DNA of 35,860 nt from Pholiota molesta (taxonomy: Eukaryota > Basidiomycota > Agaricomycetes > Agaricales > Strophariaceae), in contig JACGCK010000347.1 in NCBI GenBank assembly GCA_014925825.1, positions 1 to 35,860 of the forward strand, read 5' to 3'. A program made the position numbers and the translations under genes. Shown here piece after piece: positions 1 through 9,037 of the stretch (position 1 is the stretch's first letter; each line of letters starts with the position of its first letter). Below the pieces are notes generated by a model, which was not told where the DNA came from, did not search any database, and saw only the letters and a program-made list of their open reading frames with translations.

Positions 1-427
1 GTGTGGGGGTGGCCCGGGGGAGTAAAAATAGATCGCTCATTATATCGTCGATCTTCGTCAATAGATTGTGTATATCTAGCAACATTTACTTGCCTCGAGT
101 TCATTTTCCCCAGGCTCCACCTTCTATACGACCATCTCTAATAATGTTCAAGGAAGTCTATAAATTTTGGTGTATCTGTGTAACATAAGTACTTACTACA
201 GGTAGTCCGAGTCAAAAATGCGACCTCGGCACACGGTGGAGATTCCGAGATATTCACAGGTACATGGTTCAACATATAGGAGGTTTTAGTTTTAGTTCCT
301 AAGCATGTAGTACTGGCAAAAATAATTAGGAAGATATATCAGCAATTCTTCAGTTTGAATGAAGGCGCGTTAAATTTGACTGGTCAAAGGTGCATTGCCT
401 GAGTCATCATAATGAATTTTTCCTCCG
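1..427. other. Intergenic flank, no gene seen
   Basis: AT-leaning sequence downstream of the first MBL gene. I see no ORF with coding character. The stretch from about 330 to 427 resembles 8950-9037 downstream of the second MBL gene, so the duplication reaches past the stop codon. Confidence 0.5.
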
Positions 428-1339
428 TCATACATCCGGAGGTGTTACTTCAGGTAAAGGTTGTATCTTCCCTGGCCAAAACGCATCCCCATCCTTGTTC
501 ATTTCATACCATGGAACATCATGCGCCAGTAAAACTTGTACACGGGGCAATTTGCGTAGTTCACGAATATGTGCGATATGTTCCTCGGCCGTCTGCTTGT
601 CAGAATGGATGCAAAAATGCGATCCGTATGGCATCCCGGTTTTGATCTGCGACTCTCCAGTGAGAATGCGCCAGTGGTGCGCACTATCAGCTGCGAGGTA
701 AATCCACGCGCCGTCGGAGGAAGTGCGTACGAGGACGTTGATATGTCCCGGGACGTGGCCGGGACTGTCGACAATATAGAGACTTCCATCGCCGTAGAAA
801 TCGAATGCGCGGGGAAATGGACCGAGGGGCGACCACTCACTAACGGGAAAATATCGCGTGCGGTCTGCAGGATAGAGATCGCTGGCAAGCATGGAAGTGG
901 AGTCCTTTGGATAGGCGTCTTCAAAGAGAGGCTGGCAATCACCACCGACAAGGAATGTGCTCTTCTTGAAGGCATGTGTATCACCGGTGTGGTCCCAGTG
1001 GTCATGGGAAACGCAAACGAAATCGATGTCATCGGGGCTAAGACCGCCTTTCGACAGAGAGTCGAGACAACTTGGTGCGTCTCCGAGTTGGAATAGGCTA
1101 CCGACCATCGTCTGGACTGCAGGCGGATATTTTGACAAGTCTCCGTTTATTCCTAGGTCGAACAAGAATTTTTCAGGCCGTTTACTGTGTTGTATGAGAA
1201 AGCATAAGGAAGGAAGAGTGCTTTTTTGCCCAGCAACAGCATCGGCGATGAATAGGTCGTCTGGCGCAATCATGGACCGGCCCTCCAGAGCGGATACATT
1301 GCAGAATGCTTGATCTGAGGTTGGAGCTGGAAGAGTCAT
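428..1339 (-). CDS. MBL-fold metallohydrolase, copy 1
   Basis: Predicted metal-dependent hydrolase of 303 aa, a normal length for single-domain MBL lactonase-like enzymes. The metal-binding signature HxHxDH is seen as SHDHWDH (H112, H114, D116, H117). Later candidate ligands are the histidines of GHVPGH (195-200), D218 in AADSAHH and H273 in LLAHD. The substrate is unknown; lactonase or ester-type hydrolysis is only inferred from the fold. The ATG sits at 1337-1339 and the single uninterrupted frame ends in TGA. There is no signal peptide, so a cytosolic location is likely. It is intronless although neighbouring genes have many introns. A close paralogue lies at 9038-9949 in the same orientation. 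The copies differ at many scattered residues but keep length and motifs, so both look functional. Confidence 0.9.
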   Translation of the reverse strand: MTLPAPTSDQAFCNVSALEGRSMIAPDDLFIADAVAGQKSTLPSLCFLIQHSKRPEKFLFDLGINGDLSKYPPAVQTMVGSLFQLGDAPSCLDSLSKGGLSPDDIDFVCVSHDHWDHTGDTHAFKKSTFLVGGDCQPLFEDAYPKDSTSMLASDLYPADRTRYFPVSEWSPLGPFPRAFDFYGDGSLYIVDSPGHVPGHINVLVRTSSDGAWIYLAADSAHHWRILTGESQIKTGMPYGSHFCIHSDKQTAEEHIAHIRELRKLPRVQVLLAHDVPWYEMNKDGDAFWPGKIQPLPEVTPPDV

Positions 1340-2012
1340 CCTATGGTAAGGCTGTTAATACTCAAAAGAGATGAATGTAATCGAGCGTCAAAACTCACTT
1401 TTGACGGGTTATAATTTTTTGAAACGTTCAAGCTTGGAATCTAGTCGGATACAGTGGGCCCGAGTGAAAGCTTGAGGGTTGAATAGGACCCCTATATATA
1501 ATTAAGAGAGGAGGTTATCGGCAACCCAGTAATAAATGGATCATCATCAGGAAATCTGACATCACCACCTCCGCATGCATCGCTCGGAAGCGGTCAGCCG
1601 GCCATAACTGTGAGTTTGTGGACCAACAGCTGACCCATGTTCGACCTATGTCATTGATAGAAATATAGAAAGATACACATATAACTCACATACCAGATTG
1701 CGAGCCTTACTGTTGGCTTCCTTAAGGGCAGAAAGTAGGCTGTAAGGGACAGCTTACCAGGGACAGCTGACCCATAAATCAGTAATATCCCGCAATGGTC
1801 GGTTATACTGGCCGCAATGCAAATGTTCAACCTCTGGATGGCGACATCTTAGCGCTCATTTATGGTATATCATGGTGGTGGCATGTCAGACCCGGTCACC
1901 CGGTTAGATAGCGAGGGCAGCTTATTGCATTAGCAAAGTTAAGTACTCCCATTAGATTGTTGCTTGGATATATGGTTGAGCCTTGGGAATCGATGAAGTA
2001 TATAACTTGAAG
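1340..2012. other. Upstream region of MBL copy 1
   Basis: No intact gene. It holds the MBL leader and promoter and then diverged sequence shared with 9950-10735. On the minus strand an intron-like stretch (donor GTATGT near 1695, acceptor near 1648) lies in sequence shared by both copies, so a fragment of another decayed gene may be included. No function can be assigned. Confidence 0.4.
1493..1500 (-). promoter_or_regulatory. TATA-like box of MBL copy 1
   Basis: TATATATA lies about 155 bp upstream of the MBL ATG. The equivalent sequence is present at the same distance upstream of the second copy (10097-10104), inside sequence that has otherwise drifted. That supports a conserved core promoter. 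Confidence 0.5.
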
Positions 2013-2730
2013 AGAAGTATAGTTGCGACCTTCGAAAACGACGTTCAGGTCCTGCTGAGGTAAGCGGCCGTCACAAAAGGCCATCAGCTGCCATCAGCCA
2101 AGCGTTTTGTGCCGACGCGCGCCGCCCGTGTTAAGCGGCCAGGCCAAGGCAGCGCTCGCGCAACGCGCACTGCCCCGCTGATGCCTAATGCAAAAGACTA
2201 GCAAGAGGTTTTTAATTTTCTGTGCAAGCCACACTGCAGTGCAGGAAGAAAAAAATGCAATTTATATAGAATTAGATGGGCATTTATAAGCACCAAATTT
2301 ATGGCCGGGAGGGCATGGTGCGAGGGAATGGGGGAATTTTTTTCGAAAATGAGGCGCGTTTTCGCAAGGGGAGTCGCTCTCAAATGCCTCGCTTCTGCGC
2401 GCGGTGATGGGCTTAGCAGCCGAGCACTGGCCGACAAGCTAGCAGGTGATGGAAGGAGAGCACTAGTATTATTAGAAGAGCCGAAATGTCATTCTCATAC
2501 GTTTCAAAAGTGAACGTCGTTTATCCGGGTCGTCTCAGCTGCGCAGATTGATCTGGCCATTTCTAGCGCTGGGATTGGCTGCAGGAGCATCCAAAAAGAC
2601 GTTCACTCCATCAAAACGACGTTTGCTGTGGGAAAAAAGACGTTCAGAGGGTGACCAGGCAGCGACCAGGTCAGGACCGGCCATGCCGCTGTGATGCGCA
2701 CGGAATTTCATGCTGCATCACGGAAAAGAC

Positions 2731-2893
2731 TGTTCTTAGGGTAGGGCCCTAAGGCTTTGCCCCTATGCAGAAACCCAGAGTTGCATTCAATTGGGGGACT
2801 CTCTGGCCTCATTTCCTTGTATATATCTTGCAGAGACAATTCAAGATGAAAAACAAGATATTATATTGAAATCTATCTAATGTATTAAGAACA
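2731..2893. mobile_element. LTR-like insert in unit 1
   Basis: A 163 bp segment starts TGTTCTTA and ends TAAGAACA. It therefore has perfect 8-bp inverted ends with the TG...CA boundaries of an LTR, and contains a TTGTATATATC TATA-like core. It resembles a short solo LTR, Copia-like in size. I see no 5-bp target duplication (flanks AAGAC and TTTTA) and no primer binding site after it. It could also be a small inverted-repeat element. Confidence 0.4.
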
Positions 2894-2963
2894 TTTTACT
2901 CTACATAAAGATCTGCTTGCGCCGCGGCGCTCTTCGCCGTGCGCGCCTCCGCGCTGGGAGCTT

Positions 2964-3920
2964 TCACCGTGCTTGGCGCGCGCCGGTTTTGGCGAGGTAT
3001 GCCTTGGGCCCCCGGATCAACTGCTCGCCTTCGCGCTGCATGTCCTGCACCAGCGGCATCTGCCTGAGCTCGGCGGCCTTCTGAGCACGCCACGCCGCCA
3101 GGTCCTCCACGAGCGCGTGCGTCTACCTACAGTCTCGTTCGCGATCAGGGCGTCCGTCCAGCTGGTCGAACCACTTTTCGTGCCGCTCGACAATCCTATT
3201 GCCCTTTCGCCGCGATTGCGGCCGCCTTCTCCGCCTCCGTCGGGGACTCGACCTGGCTGGCGACGGCGGCATGTGTGTGTATCCTGGGTGTTCGCGCTGG
3301 CGTCGACGACGGCGGGCTGCGGCTTGTCGACGCCGAGGTCATGCAGGAACGCGTCGAGGTCGAGGTCGTCGCCCGCCGGCGGGCCCAAAAGCAACGCGGC
3401 CGCGACGGAGGCGGCGGCGTGCATCACCTCTGCGGATGCCGCAGGCGTCGCGGACTCGGGCTGCTCAGCGGGAGCGGGCGCGTGTGTATGTGTCCAGCGC
3501 CTCCGCGGCCGCGGGCTCTTCGACGACGACAACCTCCAGCGAGGCGGCGGGGTCGTCGAGCACGAGTGCGGCCGAGGCGGAGAGGACGACCGCGGCGGGG
3601 CAAGGTGCTTGAGGTGCAGGGCGCGGTGCACGTTGGGTGCACGCGTGGTTCGCCGGCGCCGGCGACGCGCGTTTCGTCCGCCCAGCTGTCGTCCAGTCCA
3701 CGTTGTCGCGAGTTTGCTCAGTGTGGATCGACGAGGTCGTTGGCAGCTAGGCAGCCCTTGTTGGGTAGATGGCGGCAGCTGCAGCGCCGTACCTGCGGCG
3801 CGTCGTCAGCAACATAAATGAGTGGGGGGAAATGAACGTACCTGGCTCTCACAAAGGGCGAGCCACCGCCCTCCTCGCGGCCATTACTCCCATCCCCATC
3901 GTCTTCTATCGCTTCGGTGC
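2964..3920 (-). pseudogene. GC-rich relic gene in unit 1, unknown function
   Basis: Coding-like sequence on the minus strand is split over several frames. Reading from about 3900 down there is an acidic Gly-rich start, a possible intron (donor GTACGT near 3842, acceptor near 3793), then Ala/Pro-rich sequence with VVVVEEPAAAEALD, then AGDDLDLDAFLHDLGVD (about 3310-3360). A helical, charged tail follows, with KWFDQLDGR, THALVEDLAAWRAQKAAELR and QREGEQLIRG, ending at TGA (2964-2966). At least three frame changes and in-frame stops separate these pieces. GC content is far above the rest of the window, suggesting capture from a gene with another base composition. I do not recognise the family. Confidence 0.4.
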
Positions 3921-5009
3921 GCGCGCGTGTGTGTCGTAGGGGGGACGGTCCACATCCCTCCAACAGCGAAGTAGAGCGAGAGGAGCGCGGGGCGGCTGGC
4001 AAGGCGAGTGTGGTCGTTGCAGAGCAAGAGCCGCACGTCATTTTTCCGGTGACTAACCGGGGAACGGCAGGGCACGGCAAGGCATGGCACCCCGGGCTGC
4101 GACGGCGTTCAGAGTCAACAAGCGTCCACTCTGTCACCTTCTCGCGCGCAACTCCCGCGAAAAGCGTGACAAAGACGTTCAGTCACATACACGTGATGCA
4201 GGGACGTTCACTGCCGCTCGGCAGCCATCACGGCCATCAATCCCCCGCCAAAACCAGCCGAAGCACGTGCCGCGAACGTCGTTCTCCCGGAAGAAGTATA
4301 GTTGCGACCTTCGAAAACGACGTTCAGGTCCTGCTGAGGTAAGCGGCCGTCACAAAAGGCCATCAGCTGCCATCAGCCAAGCGTTTTGTGCCGACGCGCG
4401 CCGCCCGTGTTAAGCGGCCAGGCCAAGGCAGCGCTCGCGCAACGCGCACTGCCCCGCTGATGCCTAATGCAAAAGACTAGCAAGAGGTTTTTAATTTTCT
4501 GTGCAAGCCACACTGCAGTGCAGGAAGAAAAAAATGCAATTTATATAGAATTAGATGGGCATTTATAAGCACCAAATTTATGGCCGGGAGGGCATGGTGC
4601 GAGGGAATGGGGGAATTTTTTTCGAAAATGAGGCGCGTTTTCGCAAGGGGAGTCGCTCTCAAATGCCTCGCTTCTGCGCGCGGTGATGGGCTTAGCAGCC
4701 GAGCACTGGCCGACAAGCTAGCAGGTGATGGAAGGAGAGCACTAGTATTATTAGAAGAGCCGAAATGTCATTCTCATACGTTTCAAAAGTGAACGTCGTT
4801 TATCCGGGTCGTCTCAGCTGCGCAGATTGATCTGGCCATTTCTAGCGCTGGGATTGGCTGCAGGAGCATCCAAAAAGACGTTCACTCCATCAAAACGACG
4901 TTTGCTGTGGGAAAAAAGACGTTCAGAGGGTGACCAGGCAGCGACCAGGTCAGGACCGGCCATGCCGCTGTGATGCGCACGGAATTTCATGCTGCATCAC
5001 GGAAAAGAC

Positions 5010-5170
5010 TGTTCTTAGGGTAGGGCCCTAAGGCTTTGCCCCTATGCAGAAACCCAGAGTTGCATTCAATTGGGGACTCTCTGGCCTCATTTCCTTGTAT
5101 ATATCTTGCAGAGACAATTCAAGATGAAAACAAGATATTATATTGAAATCTATCTAATGTATTAAGAACA
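5010..5170. mobile_element. LTR-like insert in unit 2
   Basis: Same insert as in unit 1, 161 bp here because of the two homopolymer deletions. The inverted ends TGTTCTTA and TAAGAACA are intact. Confidence 0.4.
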
Positions 5171-5240
5171 TTTTACTCTACATAAAGATCTGCTTGCGCC
5201 GCGGCGCTCTTCGCCGTGCGCGCCTCCGCGCTGGGAGCTT

Positions 5241-6197
5241 TCACCGTGCTTGGCGCGCGCCGGTTTTGGCGAGGTATGCCTTGGGCCCCCGGATCAACTG
5301 CTCGCCTTCGCGCTGCATGTCCTGCACCAGCGGCATCTGCCTGAGCTCGGCGGCCTTCTGAGCACGCCACGCCGCCAGGTCCTCCACGAGCGCGTGCGTC
5401 TACCTACAGTCTCGTTCGCGATCAGGGCGTCCGTCCAGCTGGTCGAACCACTTTTCGTGCCGCTCGACAATCCTATTGCCCTTTCGCCGCGATTGCGGCC
5501 GCCTTCTCCGCCTCCGTCGGGGACTCGACCTGGCTGGCGACGGCGGCATGTGTGTGTATCCTGGGTGTTCGCGCTGGCGTCGACGACGGCGGGCTGCGGC
5601 TTGTCGACGCCGAGGTCATGCAGGAACGCGTCGAGGTCGAGGTCGTCGCCCGCCGGCGGGCCCAAAAGCAACGCGGCCGCGACGGAGGCGGCGGCGTGCA
5701 TCACCTCTGCGGATGCCGCAGGCGTCGCGGACTCGGGCTGCTCAGCGGGAGCGGGCGCGTGTGTATGTGTCCAGCGCCTCCGCGGCCGCGGGCTCTTCGA
5801 CGACGACAACCTCCAGCGAGGCGGCGGGGTCGTCGAGCACGAGTGCGGCCGAGGCGGAGAGGACGACCGCGGCGGGGCAAGGTGCTTGAGGTGCAGGGCG
5901 CGGTGCACGTTGGGTGCACGCGTGGTTCGCCGGCGCCGGCGACGCGCGTTTCGTCCGCCCAGCTGTCGTCCAGTCCACGTTGTCGCGAGTTTGCTCAGTG
6001 TGGATCGACGAGGTCGTTGGCAGCTAGGCAGCCCTTGTTGGGTAGATGGCGGCAGCTGCAGCGCCGTACCTGCGGCGCGTCGTCAGCAACATAAATGAGT
6101 GGGGGGAAATGAACGTACCTGGCTCTCACAAAGGGCGAGCCACCGCCCTCCTCGCGGCCATTACTCCCATCCCCATCGTCTTCTATCGCTTCGGTGC
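5241..6197 (-). pseudogene. GC-rich relic gene in unit 2
   Basis: Copy of the relic in unit 1 with the same stops and frame changes and no extra differences found. The open frames on both strands of this stretch are a by-product of its GC richness and should not be taken as genes. Confidence 0.4.
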
Positions 6198-6574
6198 GCG
6201 CGCGTGTGTGTCGTAGGGGGGACGGTCCACATCCCTCCAACAGCGAAGTAGAGCGAGAGGAGCGCGGGGCGGCTGGCAAGGCGAGTGTGGTCGTTGCAGA
6301 GCAAGAGCCGCACGTCATTTTTCCGGTGACTAACCGGGGAACGGCAGGGCACGGCAAGGCATGGCACCCCGGGCTGCGACGGCGTTCAGAGTCAACAAGC
6401 GTCCACTCTGTCACCTTCTCGCGCGCAACTCCCGCGAAAAGCGTGACAAAGACGTTCAGTCACATACACGTGATGCAGGGACGTTCACTGCCGCTCGGCA
6501 GCCATCACGGCCATCAATCCCCCGCCAAAACCAGCCGAAGCACGTGCCGCGAACGTCGTTCTCCCGGAAGAAGT

Positions 6575-6953
6575 GAGTAACCTCCGAATTAGCCTGAGAC
6601 GCATGGGAGGGGAAATTCAAGAGGCGCTTAAATGTAGGCTTTCAATAAACAACGGTTGCACCGTGCACGTCAAGTAGGGTGGCAAGTTGGTCGGCATGAA
6701 CGTAAGTAGATTCATCTAACAACATTACTTCCCCGTTGATTGAGATTTCATAGATAAATAACTTCTTTGGCAAAAAATCGAAGGTGCCTTTCCTTGAGGA
6801 CATCGAGAGGACATTCCATTTTGCAACCTGAGGACCACCCTAATAACTTTACTTTCGTTTTTAAATATTGTACATCATATAGATTTTTCGAGGAACAGAT
6901 TGTAATACACTAGCGAAGATCGCTTATACCTAATAATACATAGCTCAAGTTGT
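6575..6953. other. Intergenic, right flank of array
   Basis: About 380 bp between the array and the 3' end of the MDR gene. AT-rich; the part next to 6954 is probably 3' UTR. No gene or repeat seen. Confidence 0.4.
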
Positions 6954-8580
6954 TTAGGCTGCGACCTTGATGACAATTTTGCCGACATGTTTTTGGGATT
7001 CAAGATAGGCGTATGCATCAATGGCTTGTTCGAAGGGAAACACTTTGTCAATCACAGGCTTGGTTGTTTCAGGGTTTGCCTCGATCAAGCGGTTCATGTC
7101 CTTGAACCTGGAAGAAACAAGTATCATAAGCACACTTGCCAAATACAAAAATCGAAGATATCTGAAGACATACTGGGCAACGGAGCCAACATGTATGCCG
7201 CGCATAGACAGTGCGGAGCGGATCAGAGGAAAGATAACGTTAGAATCTCCCCCTTCCTGATGATATGCATTATCGTCAGCATTTGTTTCATTGGAATCCA
7301 ATGAGTGTCCCTGGCTTACCGTGGCAACGAAACCAATAAGGTGAATCTGTCCGCTGCCAACCCGAACAGATTTCACAGATTTTGAAAGCGTTCCTCCGCC
7401 AACCTGTATCATAATCAGATGAATTGCAAGGTCGATTACAAATAGAGATATACCTCAAGGACGTGGTGTACGCCCTCTCCATTGGTCTTCAGGGACGTTA
7501 CTGGCGATTAGATCATGGGCGCTAAATTACAAAGGCAGGATGGACCCACAATCTTAAGGACCTCGTCATCCCAGTTTGGTGTCGTTTTGTAGTTGATAAG
7601 ATGTTTGGCGCCGAGTTTGGAGGCAATCTTGAGCTTTTCGTCGGAGGACGATGTCGCGATTACCGTCGCTCCAGACGCAACGGCAAATTGCAGACCGAAG
7701 CTGGAAATTCTTGTGACAAATTCTTGCAGCGGCAAATAGAATAATTCTTACGTAGAAACACCTCCCGTTCCCAGAACAAGAACGTAGTCTCCTGCCTTGA
7801 CGGGAATTGGTCCGTGGAGGGCACTATAAGCTGTGAGTGCAGCGCATCTAATTAAATTAGAGTGACGCCCTTCATAGCTTTTGAATAACACCTACGGGAG
7901 AGTCGAAGCCTCCTCATAAGAGAAATGCTTCGGAATGGCGACGATTGACTAAAAATCGTTGTGAACATAATATGCAAAAATAAGCAGCAAATGAAGCCTA
8001 CATTAGCAGGAAAGGTTCGATACTCTGTCAGCACCCCATGAGCCTGTCCACCCAGTGAGGTAGCTTGTATTTCAGGGGAGGTGGCGCCATGTATGTGGCC
8101 TGGGGCAAAATTGGCAGAGACTCTATCACCCACTTTCCAGCCTTGGACATCTTCTCCAATAGCAATAATTTCTCCTGCGCTGTCTGATAAGGGCACAAGA
8201 TCTGCCGGCATACTTAACCAAGGGGGGTTGAGTTATAAGGAACTGCAGACTTGAGAAAGAAATGGATAACTCACGTAGCGCGATAATTGCCGCCAGCGAC
8301 CATCAAATCTCGGTACTGGTTTCGTAAATGTTCTGTTAGCGCAACCGCTGGACCCACTATTTCAGCGCTAAAAGAAATGTACCTGGAGAGAGACTGCGTG
8401 AATTTTGACCAACACATCGTTGGCTTTGACTCTGGGAATAGGAGCTTCTTTGACGACAAGGTTTCTGTAAGACCCGGTCTGCGGATTCCCAGTACAATTA
8501 GATCAGATGAAACTATCAATGCGGATGCGGTCACTAACCTGAGGGTAGAAGTATTGACGCGTGGTGGTAGGGAGTGTCAT
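6954..8580 (-). CDS. MDR-family NAD(P)H quinone/alcohol oxidoreductase
   Basis: Eleven exons on the minus strand: 8539-8580, 8383-8478, 8275-8315, 8002-8212, 7896-7948, 7752-7847, 7546-7700, 7454-7500, 7320-7403, 7174-7256, 6954-7107. They join in frame to 353 aa, a usual length for medium-chain dehydrogenases/reductases. The GroES-like N-terminal half includes YRDLMVAGGNY, MPADLVPLSDSAG and GWKVGDRV. The Rossmann half carries VLGTGGVSTFGLQFA, the dinucleotide loop, then SSSDEKLKIASKLGA. The cysteines of the structural zinc site are absent, pointing to the zinc-poor quinone-oxidoreductase branch. Substrate unknown. No signal peptide. It lies between the two MBL paralogues but outside the duplicated blocks. 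Exon 7/8 junction choice (giving VVTSLK) is the least certain. Confidence 0.88.
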
Positions 8581-9037
8581 GGTAATTTGGCTATGAATTG
8601 GGTATGAATATATGAAAGACGATGGCAAGGAAATGAGGGTATATATACGACATAATGCCCCTAAAGCATGGTGTCAGTCAGCAGGTAAATACTTGCGTCA
8701 TTTTGCTTATACAGCTAAAGTTGATGAGAAAGCACTTCCAGATAGGAGGATAATCCCCGTTTTTCTCATATAGAAGCGATCCTGGAGTCAATTAGAGTCG
8801 AGATCCTTCGTACTTTGGTGTCCAGGAGGCAAGAAATCTGATAAGTATTGCTACATGATGGTTATATGGGAGAGCTCATAGTCCTTAAGCATACATAACA
8901 CTGGTGGAAGTGATTGGGAAATTCGCGCAGGTCACAGGTATGTACCAGGAAGTGTTCAGCTTGAATAAAGTCGCCTTGAATTTAATCGGTTAAAGGTCCA
9001 TTCCCTGCCTGGGCCATCATAATGATTTTCTCCTCTG
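8581..9037. other. Intergenic between MDR gene and MBL copy 2
   Basis: Promoter side of the MDR gene (TATA-like box at 8640-8647) and 3' flank of MBL copy 2. From about 8950 it resembles the flank of MBL copy 1. No gene seen. Confidence 0.4.
8640..8647 (-). promoter_or_regulatory. TATA-like box of the MDR gene
   Basis: TATATATA lies 60 bp upstream of the MDR ATG on the minus strand, a plausible core-promoter distance. Confidence 0.45.

Larger units (their letters stand above)
360..2010. repeat. Segmental duplication, copy 1 (MBL gene plus upstream)
   Basis: This block matches 8950-10735 in the same orientation. It includes the MBL gene, its leader, its TATA-like box and blocks further upstream, such as GTTTGTGGACCAACAGCTG near 1613 and 10199 and GTCAGACCCGGT near 1886 and 10612. 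Similarity fades near 2000, which is also where the tandem 2.28 kb array begins. Edges are by eye. Confidence 0.7.
2019..4297. repeat. Tandem 2.28 kb element, unit 1
   Basis: First of two head-to-tail units (period 2279 and 2277 bp). Apart from homopolymer length changes I found no differences. The hexamer AGAAGT stands before unit 1 (2013-2018), between the units (4292-4297) and after unit 2 (6569-6574). Near the ends are GAAAACGACGTTC (2034-2046) and, inverted, GAACGTCGTTCTC (4274-4286). The unit has no intact transposase. From left to right it holds an AT-rich part with GACGTTC motifs, an LTR-like insert (2731-2893), a very GC-rich relic gene on the minus strand, and a second GACGTTC cluster. 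It is probably a non-autonomous mobile element or satellite-like unit. Confidence 0.9.
4298..6574. repeat. Tandem 2.28 kb element, unit 2
   Basis: Second unit, joined to unit 1 with no spacer except AGAAGT. It differs by two single-base deletions in homopolymers: a G run near 5070 against 2793, and an A run near 5126 against 2848. It ends at AGAAGT (6569-6574), after which the sequence becomes unique (GAGTAACC). All reading-frame lesions of the relic gene are shared with unit 1, so duplication came after decay. Confidence 0.9.

Noticed and set aside
2198..2513. Small open frames of 79 and 70 aa repeated in both units (also 4477-4792)
   Set aside because: They overlap antisense to each other, lie in AT-rich element ends, and have no recognisable motif. 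Identical duplication, not selection, explains their presence twice.
2973..3821. Long open frames on both strands of the GC-rich part of each 2.28 kb unit (also 5250-6098)
   Set aside because: They overlap in several frames and strands, are low-complexity Arg/Ser/Cys-rich, and arise because stop codons are rare in GC-rich DNA. Only the broken minus-strand signal looks once-coding.
2019..6574. Helitron interpretation of the tandem units
   Set aside because: Head-to-tail copies would fit rolling-circle transposition, but I found no CTRR end with a preceding hairpin and no A/T insertion context at the junctions.
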